A stretch of 64,000 nt of DNA from Poronia punctata (GCA_022579005.1 MU401556.1:62001-126000); one strand, 5' to 3'; shown: positions 43,291-56,807, counted from the first letter of the stretch. The notes: generated by a model from the letters alone, not told the origin. Numbers and translations: made by a program.

Positions 43291-45785
43291 ATGGCGACCC
43301 ACGGATATTCGTTGCGCGACCGCCAAATTGGTGAGCTATCTCCTGGCCCCCTTTAGCCTTGAGCTTCCATTGCTTCTCTTCGAGCACAGCCCGCCCCAGA
43401 TATTCTGCTGTATACTGTATTCATTGATTACCATTGCTCATACTAGCTTCTACCAGCGTCCCTGAAAAAGATCCTAAACCTCAACGAGACCGTTGCCCAG
43501 GAAGAGAACGATGACCACCATGCAAATGCGAATGCACATGGGATTGCGCCAGTCGGCCCAATTCTGACGGCCGATGGGGAACCGATCTGGAAAGTCCTGG
43601 TATTCGACGACCTTGGCCGCGATGTCATCAGCAGTGTATTGCGCGTGAGCGACCTGCGCTCCATGGGTGTCACCATGCACATGTACGCGCGAGTTCTTTG
43701 TATCCGCTGAAAGGGTTGGAGGGTTGGAGGGTTGTCCTGTATCCACTGACTGACGGCTCCTAATGGATAGGCACGTTTCCGCTTCACGGCACCCCATACC
43801 AGACGTCCCCGTCATATACCTGGTCGAACCGAGCTCGAAGACCCTAGAGAGCATAACGTCGGATTTACAGAAGGGCCTCTACTCCCCTGCTTACATCAAC
43901 TTCCTTTCCTCTATACCGCGCCCTCTCCTCGAAGATTTCGCCGCCCAGACCGCCACTGCTGGCACTGCCGATCATATCGCCCAGTTATACGACCAGTACC
44001 TCAACTTCATAGTAGCTGAGCCTGACTTGTTTAGTCTCGGCATGGAGAAAGAGCATACTTACTGGGCATTGAACAGCGCAAAGACAAAAGACGAGGAGTT
44101 GGATCATGTCGTTGATAGGACAGTCAGTGGCCTGTTCAGCGTCATCGTGACCATGGGTACGACATTCGCTGAAACCGCTACAGGAGACGGCCAGATGCTA
44201 ATATACAATAGGCGTTATCCCCATAATTCGGTGCCCCAAGGGAGCTGCGGCTGAGATGATTGCCGTCAAGCTTGATCGGAAACTTAGGGATCACGTTGTG
44301 AATTCTAAAGACAACCTTTTCAACGCGCGACCGGCATCGTCGGCAGGTACCCCTGCGCCGCGACCAGTTCTCGTCATTCTTGATCGAAACGTGGACTTGA
44401 ATCCCATGTTATCCCACTCCTGGACGTACCAGTCACTAGTCCATGATGTTCTCAATATGAAGTTGAACCGGATCACGATCGAGACCCCGATAGACGAAGA
44501 GAACCCGGCCAAAGGTGTGACGAAGAAAGCCTATGATTTGACCGCCTCCGACTTCTTCTGGGAGAAGAATGCTGCCCTGCCTTTTCCACAGGTGGCCGAA
44601 GATATCGATGCCGAGTTATCGCGATATAAGGAGGATGCGGCCGAGATTACGAAGAAGACGGGTGCTTCGTCGATAGAAGACCTCCAGAACGACACGAGTG
44701 CAAGTGCACAACATTTGAAGGCTGCTATTACCCTGCTGCCCGAGTTGCGCGAGCGAAAGGCCGTGTTGGACATGCACATGAACATCCTAGCCGCGCTACT
44801 CTCGGGCATAAAGAACCGACAGCTGGATAACTACTTCCAGACAGAGGAAAATGTCATGAAACAGACAAAGTCTCAGATACTGGAGATAATCAAGGATGAC
44901 TCGAAAGGTACTGATTCATTAGACAAGCTACGTCTATTCATAATATGGTTCCTCAGCACCGAGCAAGAAGTCAGTAGGGCAGACTGGACTCAGCTTGAGG
45001 AAGCACTGGTAGCAGCCGGCGTTGACAACCAATGCCTTCCTTATATCCGACAGTACGTGCAGACAGACACCTTCTTTGGCCCCAAATGGCACCATAAATA
45101 TTATTCAGAGCTTGCTAACTATACGACCAGAGTTCGAGCGACAACAAAAATGACACAACTTACAACCATTAACAATCCTTCACAGGCGACTTCCCAATCC
45201 GGCACCTCGGATCTGTTTGGTCGCTTCTCCTCTATTTCTACCCGGTTAACAGACCGTCTAAAGGAGACGGGCGTCGGAGTACCGACAAATCTCGCCTCCA
45301 ATTTTGATTCCCTAATAGGAGGCATCAAGAACTTCCTCCCCGCCAACCGCGATCTTACAGTCACCAAGATCGTAGAATCCATCATGGACCCCCAGGCGGC
45401 GTCCTCGTCGGCCATCTCCAAGACGGAAAATTACCTATACTTCGACCCGCGGAGCGCGAACGCCCGAGGAACGATGCCACCACCAAGCGCCGTACGCGCA
45501 GGCGCTGCCAGCACGCCAGGTTCCCTACCGGGCGCCAGCTCGCTCGGCGTCCAGGTCCCCGGTACAGGAGCAAGCTTCGGACAGCGGAGACAAGGCTACA
45601 CGGACGCCATCGTGTTCACAGTCGGCGGAGGCAGCATGGACGAATACGGTAACCTCCAGGAATGGGTCAGGCGGACGAGTGAAGGCAGGGCGAAGAAGAG
45701 GGTCGTGTACGGCAGCACGGAACTTCTCAATGCCCGCCAATTCATCAAGGAAGAGCTCGAGAGGTTGGGAAGCGAAGTCCCTTGA
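43291..45785 (+). CDS. SLY1: SLY1, Sec1/Munc18-family ER-Golgi fusion regulator
   Basis: Four exons: 43291-43330, 43457-43682, 43771-44156 and 44212-45785, giving 741 residues against 666 in yeast. The start reads MATHGYSLRDRQIASLKKIL. Family landmarks are EPIWKVLVFDDLGRDVISSVL, HPIPDVPVIYLVEP, YDQYLNFIVAEPDLFSL, GVIPIIRCPKGAAAEMIA (exon 3/4 junction), LVILDRNVDLNPMLSHSW, and DFFWEKNAALPFPQVAEDI with AEITKKTG. Near the C-terminus come VVESIMDP-like residues, FTVGGGSMDEYGNLQEW and VVYGSTELLNARQFI. These define the Sly1 branch of SM proteins, which binds syntaxin-5-type SNAREs and licenses ER-to-Golgi fusion. A Ser/Pro/Gly-rich insertion lies before the last strand. It acts in the cytosol at Golgi/ER membranes. 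Converges with the chitin synthase gene. Confidence 0.95.
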
Positions 45786-46836
45786 ACCAACCCATCGGTT
45801 TAAAAGTGTCGGGGCAAAAGGAAAGGGTATATGTTCTATGAAAGTTCATTGTTGGGCGAGAAAGAAAGAAAGTAGAATATAAGTAAGGGCGGAGAGGACG
45901 ATACGAGGACTCGAAGAATTGGGAGGAGGAGTGGTTAAATGAAGCGCGAGCAATGAAAAAAAAGCAATTAATTGACTGATATGATACCACCTACGTTACT
46001 TCAACATTCCCGTCTCTTATAGTTTCTCTTGTCTTCTCTTCTCTTCTTTACCTACCTATACTTGACTAGACTTACCGAGAACTGGTAAAGTAGATGTCAC
46101 AAGTACTATATAAGCTTCTTCTTCATGAATCATAATGTCTTTTACAGAATACAAGTATTGTGTCATATAGGTAAGGTAGGTATGTAGGTAAGTAGGTACA
46201 AGTTATATATAAGGTATCAATGCGCAAGACATGGTTGGTTTGATTCATTATTTATACACGTGATTCTCCCCTCCCCCCCCCCCCCCCCCTTCCCCCCGGG
46301 TCTCTGTCATGGCAACTTATCATTTCCTCTTCCCATCACAAAATGAATAGATGGATGGAATCAATCATTTCCATTCCTCCACATCAAGTCGACTTTCTCC
46401 TATCAACCCATCGTCGCGTATTATTCATTCGTACATCCATCCATTCACAACGTCCCATGCTTACCTAACCCCGTATAATTCTATCTAATCCGATCCCCGT
46501 CTGCAGAGACTCAGAACGCTTGAAGAAACAAAATAACAGGCAGACGCCGAATATGAAAAAGGGGGGGCTCGCCGCTCATGCTTCCTATACAAATCGAGTG
46601 AAACCTGAAAAGGGGGTCCTTTTCTCGAGAGGGGTATTTATGATTCGCGTTCAGAGAAAAGGGCCAGCACAAGGCGCAAAAAAAAGGCGCAGGCGCAGAG
46701 AGACATTATAAAATCTCGTGTGATGTAGAAAAAAAGAGTTTTGATACACGTAAACCAAGTAAGGGGTATGTTTATGAGAAAGAAGAACTAGGGAGTTTCG
46801 TAACACATTAAAAACCTTCTCTTCTCGCTTGAATTT
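45786..46836. other. Intergenic between convergent genes
   Basis: 1.05 kb between SLY1 and the chitin synthase 3' ends, without a coding frame. It includes GTAGGTA-type repeats (46169-46199) and a C17 run at 46273-46289. Confidence 0.6.
46273..46289 (+). repeat. C17 homopolymer
   Basis: Seventeen consecutive C, flanked by further short C runs; read directly. Confidence 0.9.
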
Positions 46837-49800
46837 CTATACGCCTCTGAACAGACGAACAATCAAGAACCACAAGGCACCGATGAATTTGAAAGCGCTC
46901 AAAGCGGCGACACTCCAGAGAATGACGGTCGTGTATATCGTCGATCGTTCCAGCTCCTCCTCCTTGGTCTGTTCCGGACCGAGATTTTCCACTCCGGCCG
47001 TGCTGAGGACGAGGGCGACGAGACCGAGATTAGTAAAGATCCAGATGAGCACGACTAGCGAGCGGATCCATCTGTAGTAATCCATTTGGTCCTCGGCCTT
47101 TTGCGCGTCCGTCTTGACCACCTTTACTTTCGGTTCTTTTCTGGCAAATACTTGAAGCTCCTTCTCGTACTGCGCGTTAAGATCACCCTCGTCTGGCAAG
47201 TCCGTCTTACCCTTGCCGTCTTTGGTGTCGACTTTGGGAAGCTCTTCGGCCTTGTCATCGCCCTTGGTACCCCACGAAATATCGTGCGTGTTGCAAAAGG
47301 CGTACACGTTCAACACGTTGACGTACGTGGGTGTCAAGGCGAGATATTGTATAAATGAAGTGATCATGTGCCATGGATCGAACATGAGGAGAGATGCGAT
47401 GAGCCACAGGCCGTAGGTAGACAGCAACGAGACAACTAGAGAGAAGAAGACCTTGTTCTGGAATATCGCACTGACGTCGAAGCCCTTTGAGATCTGCTCT
47501 TGTACAGCTTTGACCGAGATGAAAACGGCCGCAAAAGTCAAGTATCTATATCCAAACAGCATTAACAGGGCGTGTTCGAGCGACAAGAGAAAGGAGGGGT
47601 AAGGTTAGTGCAACTTACATCATAATGATACACCAGAAAATGACCATGGCAGTATAAAGTTTTCCAGAACCAGCAGGCCTATTACCGAGAGACAAAACAA
47701 AGCACGAGACCAGACAAACGCCGTAAAACCATTCGAACACGACGCTCAAGATGGTACCAGCATTACCCAAGAGGTTGGCGGACCCCAGACTCTGAGTCAA
47801 GATTTTGAATACAAGAAAGAAGTTACCGATAGCAAACCAAGCAAAGATCTGATTGACCGTCTGGAAGATGAATTCGATGAAGAATGCCGTCTTTCGCAGT
47901 ATAGAATGGTCGGACCGCCAAAACTGGTAAAAGTGAGCGATGGCATAGATGGCGGCGAAGAAGGAGCCGTTCAACCATCGACGTCGCTGGAGAATAAATT
48001 CCGTCACGGTATCTGGGACATCAGTCTCGCCCGTGGCCGACTTGACGTAAGTCAAGACCCAGTTGCAGTTGCGTTTGGTAACAAGCTCGAAACAGAGGAT
48101 TCTATCTTCGGCCAGATACATGTTTGCTGTGAAGACGCCCGCGCCCGCACCATGAAGCGTCTCGCCCTTGAAGTAGCTCTCCAGCGGGCCCTGTCCGTTC
48201 TTGTCGTTCTGCAACGCTATATACCGGTATGCCGAAAAGGCACCTGGCAAGACCGAGATGAAGCCAAAGGCTGACTCTAGCGGTTTATCTAGGATGTTGC
48301 TCATCTTATACTCGAAGTTCTGAGTCGCAACCAGGGGGTTCAGTAGATGTCTGCCACCTGTTCCCAACATGGCCTTGATTTCACCACAGGCGCCGGCGCA
48401 GTTCGGCTCCAGATCGAAAGCCTTCCAGAGATGGTAGATCGAGTTACCTCCTGGTCTCGTACCGGCATCGATCAGGACGCAGATATTGGGGTCGAGGACA
48501 CGACCAAAGGCGGAGAAGAACCACCGGTGCGAATTGATCTTCTTCTGGTTCTTCTCCTTTAGACAGAAGAGCATCTGCACCGGCTGCTTTTTCGGGATAA
48601 GTTGCACCACGTCGTTTTTGATCTGCATGCCCACTTGCGTGGTGTATTCGTAGATATGGGCTGTGACGTCCTTGCTGTTGACCTGTTGCTTGGCAATACC
48701 CTCTTGATACACACCCATACCTGCCAAAAGCGCCTTTGTCCTCTTGTTGATCTTGGCACGACCGTCACTAACGACACACACCACGATCTTCTTCCAGGCA
48801 TCAGGACCCCAAGTCTTGCTCTCCTTACGACTGCACATGTACTCGATATTCTTCAGCACGCCAATCATGGTCCTAGCAAAGAGGATATCGTCTTCGTTGT
48901 ACATGGTGATGACGATAAATAGCTCGGTATGCCGCGGCTTGCTGAATAGCTTTTGGCGTAGGGTGAAGTTTTCGTCGTAAAAGTTGGTAGGATCGCACGT
49001 GGCGGCGGTATAGCGCATATGGGTAAATTCGTCGCGCTCGCCGTGCGGGAGCTGGTTCAGTAGGCGCGGTGGAACCGGGCAGTCGAGGACCAGATTTCCA
49101 CGATACAGAAGAACCTGCTTGACTGTTTTCCATCTTTTGATGGGCGCGCCTGGTTGCTGCGGTGGTTCGTCCCTATAAGGGTCTTGTGCCTGGGCGTGCG
49201 CATACGAATCATTCTGAACCAACATCGGACGCTGGTCCAGATCATCATAATCATAGCCTTGGTGGTCGTTTAGGGGCGTCGATGTCGGGTGTGGCTCGTA
49301 TGGCTGATTATAATAGGCGTCGTGGTGTTGCTCTGGATTTAACGAGTACTCGGAGCTATAAACCGGGTTGTGCCCGTGATCGTACGGGCTGGGAGATAGG
49401 TCGCTAGTGGAATGCGCTGCATTTAATGGCAGGTTGTCGCTCGGTGTGTATCGACCAGGACCGCCCATACCAGCACTAGGCAAGTCGAGCCGACTACCGG
49501 AGGGTGCGCCGTACTCGCCATAAGGGACATCGTCGAGCTGATAACCCGTCTGTATAGGATGGCCCGGCGAAGGGGATCGGTGAGGGCGTATCCGGCTGTT
49601 ATCCATAGTTGGATCGTAATAGCCGTCGTCTACAGGATAAACAAAAGATTAGAAAGGGGCCACCGTCAGGTTTCCAAGTCCAGGGGAAACCAGTAGTGGA
49701 AAGCTAATCTGTCAAGAAAACAGATAGGTAGTTTAAACCGTGGCGCGGCGGGCCATGAGTTTAAACCCCTTGCAGAAGCTCGGCCAAGTGCAGCTCGGAC

Positions 49801-50009
49801 AAACTAGAACTGTATGAAACTGAATAAAAGCGTGGTCGGGAAGAAGTCACAGGCATGCAACAAGCAACAACCTCGTGTGACTAAAATAGACACCATGCCA
49901 AAACCACACAGGATTGGAGCGAAGACAGGGTTGGGGGTGCAGCATCCCGAAACCCAGATAGAAGAAAATCGAGTGGCAGTGACATACCTCCTAAACGATT
50001 ATACGCCAT
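46837..50009 (-). CDS. Chitin synthase, zymogenic division (class I-III; class I favoured)
   Basis: Three exons on the minus strand: 50009-49988 (22 nt, MAYNRLG), 49629-47619 and 47545-46837, giving 913 residues. The tiny first exon ends in G|GTATGT; the acceptor TGTAG precedes codons for DDGYYDPTM. Residues 1-170 are a Pro/Tyr/Gln-rich cytosolic tail ([19 protein letters not shown]). The catalytic region contains [21 protein letters not shown] (GT-A nucleotide-binding strand), [11 protein letters not shown], the acceptor EDR (515-517) and the hallmark QRRRW (555-559). About seven membrane helices follow. A late cytosolic loop has [17 protein letters not shown], and the end reads RLFRGV. The MAYNRL start and PHR.PSPG tail recall class I enzymes; class III cannot be excluded. 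It polymerises UDP-GlcNAc into chitin at the plasma membrane. Confidence 0.92.
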
Positions 50010-52268
50010 GGTTCTTGTGATTCAGACTATGCCCGCGAAAGATAGAATGTCTTGAATGGGGTAGACTAGAATTCAATGCGCTTTGTTGGCTACGGCGGGT
50101 TGGTGGTTGGGAGTGCGACTGTCATGCATCGACTGGAATGAGAGCGCTCCAGTAGGCCGGTTGTAGTATTGTACCAAGGCTTGCGACTTGTCTACCTATC
50201 AACCCTCGACACCCGACACTTGATAGGTTATACTATGCCGGTACGAACGGTGAAGAGATGATATATCAAGGAGTCGCAAACTAGGATGAGCCCCGTCTAA
50301 GAAACAGTAGGTACTCGTATATCAAAAGAAGGAGTCTTAAGTCCCAAAATCGAATTTGGCTTTGCTTCAAGATCGGGGTTCTTCGGGATGCCGAATTTGT
50401 TTATGCCAGAAAAGCGCTTCTGCTGATAAGTCATGCGATGCGCCGAGCTGTCTCGATGTTCAAGCCGACTTTGTTATTTTCTCCGTCTGTTCTATTTCTT
50501 CCCTTCTACGCGGCGTATTGTCGGGCCACAGAATAACGCGTGGCTATTGAGGGCTGAGGGCTGAGGGCTCGGGCAGGGAAATCTGGGATCCTCCTGTCTC
50601 ACTTGGATCAGAAAAGACAAAACAAGCAAGCCCCCACTGCCCAGAATAAAGTGACGAGGGATTGCGCAGATGATGTCTGTTTCAGATCAACAAAGCGGGC
50701 GAAGCAACGACCACGAGCCAATCGTATCGCATTATTTGGCCCTCTGTGTCCTTGCGCTAGTGGGTTGCGTCGCTGGGGTGAATTTTGTTGTAGCGCGCAC
50801 CTCTATCTTTCAGTTACAATAGGGAACAGTAGTGCATTCAGCCACTAACCATGCCGGCTTTGGCATGACGTCGCTTCAATGGCTGTGCAGGAAGTTGACG
50901 ACCACTTTTACCTTGGAGCTACCTCAAGGGTAATAAGCTACTATATATGTATTTTGGCAGTGTGTACCTACCAGAATTGAAGTGCAAACGAGGAGTGTCT
51001 AGACTTAGTACATGATACAAACTACAGTATCGGTCTTCTTTACTCAATTCGCCCAATGTTTCATATCTCCATCCTCTTTCAAAATCACGAAGATCTCAAT
51101 GTTTTTAAAACACCTCTTGGCCTGACTCGGTGCCAATCAGGGTAAATCTGGCACAAATTACGATGTTCTTAGTTTACCACCAGAATCCGGCAATATCCAC
51201 TCGGGACGGGGCCCTGGATTTTGGTACAGGGTTACCCGCTCAGCTTGTTTCGTGTACCTACCTTATCACTCTTGCTCGAAATACCTGCCAGCCCTGCATC
51301 AATATGTGTACGCTACAACTCGTATACGCGTATGCAATCCTAACGTCGCACTACAGCGAACCGATTGTTTGACAGCTTCTTGGTTCGATGGATAAGACAA
51401 AGAAAGTTAAGTACTTGATGCTCTATACGCGTACAGATCTCATTTTCCAGAACCAGGCAGCAAAACTGTCTCAGTAGATAAAAGTTTAAAATAGTACCAT
51501 TTTTTCTCCCGGACCCATAGAAATATTAAATCCCTGTCTGGAGCCGAGATCCTCCATGAGTTTACGCGTACTCTTGTCTCAGCCCCAAGCTTACGCAAGC
51601 AAGCCCGACACCCCGATAACGCCGACTGCCCACTCGGCTTCGGCTCACACACACGTATTGGTCACGACAATCGAACGTACTGGCATGCTGATGGTATATT
51701 CTCGCTCGTGTAGAAACCGCTACGATCCAGCACGGACAAGCGAATTCCTACGACGTTCAATGAAGCGCGGGGGAATGACGTGACATGGTGTTGGGCAGGT
51801 AATGTCCGCCCAACCATCTTTAGACTGTTCGGGCGCCGGGCAGAGCCGGAACCAAACCAAAACACGGCTTTATGAGTAGAACCGCAAACTCGTGGCCATA
51901 AGTTGTATGGGCGAACAAAACAACCTTTTTAGACACATGACGAATAAGCTTATTTCGTTCTTCGCATGCCCTAAAGCAGTTCAGTGAAGGAGGAATTGGC
52001 TTGTTTTTAAAGCTGGATTCTTCCTTATCATTGGGATAACGATTACTACATTGACAAGAACTACTTCACAGTAAAGCAGAATGCCGTGGCATTTCACTCC
52101 TTCGTTGGTATCATACTTTGCCCGTCCATCATAAAACAAACAAACATCCATCTATATAATCCGTACACCGGCCAGCAATCCAAGGTTTCCAAATGACCCA
52201 CCAAGAGAGAAAATATTCACATAATTGAGAAACAACCAAGCTTTTCCAGCCAGCAGACGAGCGATTTC
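50010..52268. other. Intergenic, 2.3 kb, no gene seen
   Basis: Only short frames without motifs on either strand. 50010-50200 is probably the chitin synthase promoter. A short direct repeat of GGGCTGA lies at 50551-50567. 52080-52268 is presumably the 3' region of the P450 gene. Confidence 0.5.
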
Positions 52269-54217
52269 TTAGGCTTTTTCCGAGTCCGAGCCTGAACCCC
52301 CCGAGGGATCGTACGTAGAAAGAGGCATGCCCTTGGGGATTTCTCTCCATTGCTCGTCGCCGTCGAGGAGGGTGTATGCGTCAGACCAGGCGTTGCGGAT
52401 TGTCTCGGCATGAGCGGGTGAGCGCGGCTTGATGGAGGCCGGGAAAGGCTCCGGCTGAACCAGCATGCCGGGAATAAGCCGCTCCGGGTCGGGTATAACG
52501 GGTTTGCCACTCTCGTCCAGCGCGACCTTCATGTCGAACCCCCACAGCAATCGGGACATGGCTAGGAACATGGATCGATCCGCGATGTGCATGCCCTGGC
52601 AGATGCGACGGCCGACACCGAAAAGGAAATTGTCGCGCTTTGTCACGTCGCGCTGTTGCGAAGACTCGAGCGATGTCGTATCGTCGCCGATGTACCGCTC
52701 CGGGTCGAATTTGGTCGGGTTAGGATGGCGCTTGGGGTCCATGTGAATGGCCCTAGTCGCAAAAACGTCAGCTACGTTATTGCTTTTTTTTTTCTCTGCG
52801 ATGGGAACGGGGAACAAGAGGAAAAAGCAAGCATACCAGACGTTTACAACACACATGGAATCCTTGGGGATCTTGTAACCCATGTATACATCGTCCTTGG
52901 TCACCGAGTGTGCGATACCCAGGATGGCCGTCGGCATCCATCGGTTGGTCTCCTTGACACATGCGCGAATGTAGGGGAGATCATCCCAATCTTCCATGGT
53001 GGGCAGCCGGCTGCCACAGACTCGGTCGAGCTCTTCCTTGGCCTTCTTTTGTACCTCGGGGAATAACAGCATGGCCTCGACGAAGCCAACGAGCTGGGCG
53101 GCGGTCGTGTCGGCACCGGCTTCCAACAGATTTCCGGCGATGTAACCGGCCTGCTCATCCGAGAAACCTTCGGCGTCTTGGGCCTTGATCAAATCCACAC
53201 AGAGGGATGGCTATGCGAAACGACGTAAGCATGGGGACGAACGAGTAAGCAAGGACACAATCCAGTCACAAGGCGGCTTACCTTGGCAGTGCCGGCCTTC
53301 AATTTTGTCTTCACGTCCATCCAGTTGCCCTTGTGGAACTTCATCTCGATGTCGTGGAGCTTCTTGGCATGCGCTCGGCTTGGCACGAGAGAGTCGGGCA
53401 AGGCTCGCAGAAGGGGGAGAATATCCAAGATCATGGCGCCAGCCGTGCCCATCGCCTTGGAGAACTGATGTAGGTTGTGGAACAAAGCCTTCAGACGCCA
53501 GTCGTCAAGCGTAGGCGTCCGGAACCCATAAATCATCTGCGTGGTCAGAGAGAAAGAATAGCGGCGCAAGTGGCCGATGAAGGCATCTGGCTTGTCCAGA
53601 AAACCTTGAAGCATATGCTTGTTCTCGAGATCTTGGTACGGGACGAAGCTCTTGGCGGCTCTGATGTTGAGAATGCTGTGGTAGACACGATGGGCCATCC
53701 GCCATCTGTCGCCATAGGGCTAGTGGAAAGAAATGTCAGTGACATCATCTGCTGAAGAAATTGTCCGTCTTGTCTCACCATGTTCAGGACACGATAGCCG
53801 CCCTCGACTTTGTGCGAACCACCGACCGTCCGGGCAATGTAGACCTCGGGACGAGATGAATAGATGGAGCTCTTTTTATCGAAAGTGTCCTTTACAGCTT
53901 GGTCCGACGAAAATACAATCATAGCACGAGTACCGAGTATCAGAGAATAAACCGGTCTATATGTTGTCTTTTACATTAGGGGGCGCGCTTTTCTGGGAAG
54001 AGCGAACATTGGATTTTTTTTTTCCTTACCCATATTCCTCTGCCCACTTCTTGAACTGGACATGTCCATTCTCCTTGGGCATCAAATGCAAGTTACCCAA
54101 GATGGGGATAGTTGGTGGCCCGGGAGGGTAGTCCTTGGGCCTGCTACCGATCTGGAGGACACGATATATCACCCAGCCCACGAGGGCGACGGCAGGGTAG
54201 AACCAAGCAGCCGGCAT
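52269..54217 (-). CDS. Cytochrome P450 monooxygenase (microsomal E-class)
   Basis: Five exons on the minus strand: 54217-54030, 53956-53779, 53719-53282, 53210-52837 and 52752-52269, giving 553 residues. An N-terminal anchor (MPAAWFYPAVALVGWVIYRV) and the PPGPPTIPILGN hinge place it in the ER membrane. The I-helix has AGADTT (299-304), the K-helix ETNR (355-358), the PERF-like region DPERY (409-413), and the heme loop FGVGRRICQG (437-446) with Cys444 as iron ligand. All key residues are intact. Exon junctions keep frame, e.g. EEYG|PVYSLILGT. It resembles fungal CYP64/CYP65-like enzymes of the O-methylsterigmatocystin-oxidoreductase annotation group in general layout, but I cannot name the substrate. 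A Ser/Gly/Asp-rich C-terminal tail of about 20 residues is unusual. No biosynthetic genes lie nearby. Confidence 0.93.
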
Positions 54218-55852
54218 TTCTTTGTAACTAACTCTATTTCTTTGAAAAAGAGGAAGGGGAGGAAGAGTTGGGGGAGGGGTCGAGAACTGGGAATTTCTCG
54301 GAGAGGACCAGCTGGAGTAATCAAGCAGAAGAAGGGGACGCGAAATACTTATATGTTATGCCATGGTCCGCGGTCTGGGTCTCTACTTGCGCATGGGGCA
54401 GGTATCTATCTATCTACCTTTGTATGTCTGACTCCACGTTTGACCGACCGCCCCAGTTCAGCCCATCTCCAGACTAGGTGAGCTCTGCCCTTGTCCCCCA
54501 GGGACACGGTATTTATTTCGATGACAACATGAGTGGTATACCTAACCTACCGTGTACGACTTGGGGACACGCGCATACGACGAATTCGGCACAGCTGGGA
54601 CCGATGATAGCTATTGTCTTGGCCCAAACTGCGCATCTTGTGTCGCGCTCGTCTGTGATTTTGTGTGACAGCTCTAGAATATTGGAGTAAGGTAACCTAG
54701 GACAAACCGACATCACACCACATAACCGTATCCCAGATAGCGCGGTCCCAGGCACGGATAGTAATAAAGAAGGCGACGATCGAGAGAAAAAAAGATGCCG
54801 GCCGGGGAATTAAGCAGAGTCGAGGTAGCATTAGACTAGGTTAGATAGATCTCAATACGTTACGGTAGATCCAAAGTTTCTTTGGACAAAGAGGACTAAA
54901 CCTAGGTAAGGTTGCCCCTGTCACCCCCCGTCTTGGGTAATATTGGTGGGGTCACGGTATCCAGAGTAAGTAGGTAAGTAGGTAATAAGTAGGTTGCACC
55001 GCGAGTTTTCCCAGACGATACTGACATAATTACAAGGTTTCGTATATTGCAACCAAATGGCACTATTTCTAACTAGACTCGTCACATAACCAAACAAACA
55101 AAAAAAACGTCGAGGCTTGAGGATGGTGAATGATAGCCAAGACTATAGTTTGACATGAATAAAAAACGTCACAGGAATAAATAAATTATATTATTAGTCG
55201 GTTTAGAACTGAGCTGAAAGTATGTCGTGGGGGCAAATATGAGGTACCTACCTCTCTTTTATGGAGATCTACCTAATCTACTTAGCTCGTGAAGAAACAG
55301 TAATCGTCTCTAGGTTACGACTTGATAATGACATCGCAGTGCACCCATGCATAATGTCGCAAGAAATCGTAACAAGGTAGATTAGGTAGGTAGGTTGATA
55401 AAAAGTGTTACATACGTGTACATACAATCAATCCTAAACCTCCCACCCCCAAAAACATGACGATGTATGTACCACACCGATGCGTTAAGAGTCCTACGAC
55501 TAGAAGAGAGATGGGAATTTATGTGCAGTCTACGAGACGGGATTCCCATCAACTTAATCAACGAAACATAGATAGATAGACGATATGTAAGTACCAACGG
55601 GAAATGTTGTCAGGCCGTTCCTGTCGCAAACCATAGCTAGATGAAAGTAAGCCTAACCTTACCTCTACGTAAAGAAAGAAACAACTCCCCTTCCCTCCCG
55701 GGTTGAATTCAGGACGCCTCCTTACTGTTCCCCACGTAGAAGAAGGTAGGTATGTACAGATTTATGGTTATTGATCCTTTTGTGGTGGGGAAAGTTGTTG
55801 CCTCGTGTGTAAAGTGTTTAGTGTACAGTAAACGCGGCGTCGGGACGGCCAC

Positions 55853-55886
55853 ACCGAGTTAGACTCGGTCGGATCGGACCGAGTCT
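55853..55886. promoter_or_regulatory. Nested inverted repeats with CGG/CCG triplets
   Basis: ACCGAGT-TAG-ACTCGGT (55853-55869) overlaps AGACTCGGTC-GGATCG-GACCGAGTCT (55861-55886), both with perfect arms. The array holds several CGG/CCG triplets, the half-site recognised by fungal Zn2Cys6 regulators, so a binding site is possible. A structured transcript end is the alternative. Confidence 0.4.
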
Positions 55887-56807
55887 ATAATAATACACGA
55901 AACAATTTACACGTCTACGATATCTATCTACCTACCTACTGGTACAGATAATGTCAAGATGTATATGTATGTGATGACGTGCGCGGGTGGTTTGTTGTTA
56001 TTAAATGGATGTAGGTGATAAGGTTGTATCTAAATTCTAATCAAGGTAAGCCTTCTTTATATCTATCTGCAACCTCGAGTCCTGAGTAGCCCTCACTCAA
56101 TTGTGTTGTTTCAAACCCAGATACTGATTACCTCTTTCCATTTTCCCTTCGAACGGTATACGTACATTAGGGTTGATTGACTGCTATCTAAGAGTAACCA
56201 ATCCATTCATCAAGACAGATTGGCGCATACCTACCGTGCCGGCCGGCAGAGCTACACGTATAATGTTGATAGTCCGTCACACGAATCCACTTTATGTGTG
56301 ATATTTGGTTCTGGACCGAACTGTACACGCACGAGTAGGTTATTATTAACTGTTTATATACACCTTGAATTGCTTTTTCTATATGTATTCCATGCGAATA
56401 GGTTTATCATTATGGTTGTTCGAGTTGAAGACATAGGCACGAATAGGTATGTGTGTACTCGTAGGGTTGGTTCTCATCGATCCGATGCCGTAGCAAAGAT
56501 TGACTAGGTAGATACAACGCGTAAATATTTTCATCATTTTGTGTCAAAAAGTAACAGAACTAATCTCTAATATGTACAAGTGAGCAGCAACCATTGTACC
56601 GAGATACTTTGCTAAAGACTAATCAATCGAGGATTGTACGGTCGGACGGCTTTATGGCGGACCTAAACTTGGTGTTTTCACTGGATAACACGGGGTTTGG
56701 TCGGACCTACCCTACAGTCAAGTCTAGATTAGAAGCTAGTCCCGCCTGCCCGCCCCCGGGAACACCCCCAGCGCCCCAGACTTTCGGTTTGCCGTGACAG
56801 GTTGACG

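Noticed and set aside
50603..50848. 81-codon plus-strand frame in the chitin synthase-P450 spacer
   Set aside because: No motif or conserved look; typical random frame.
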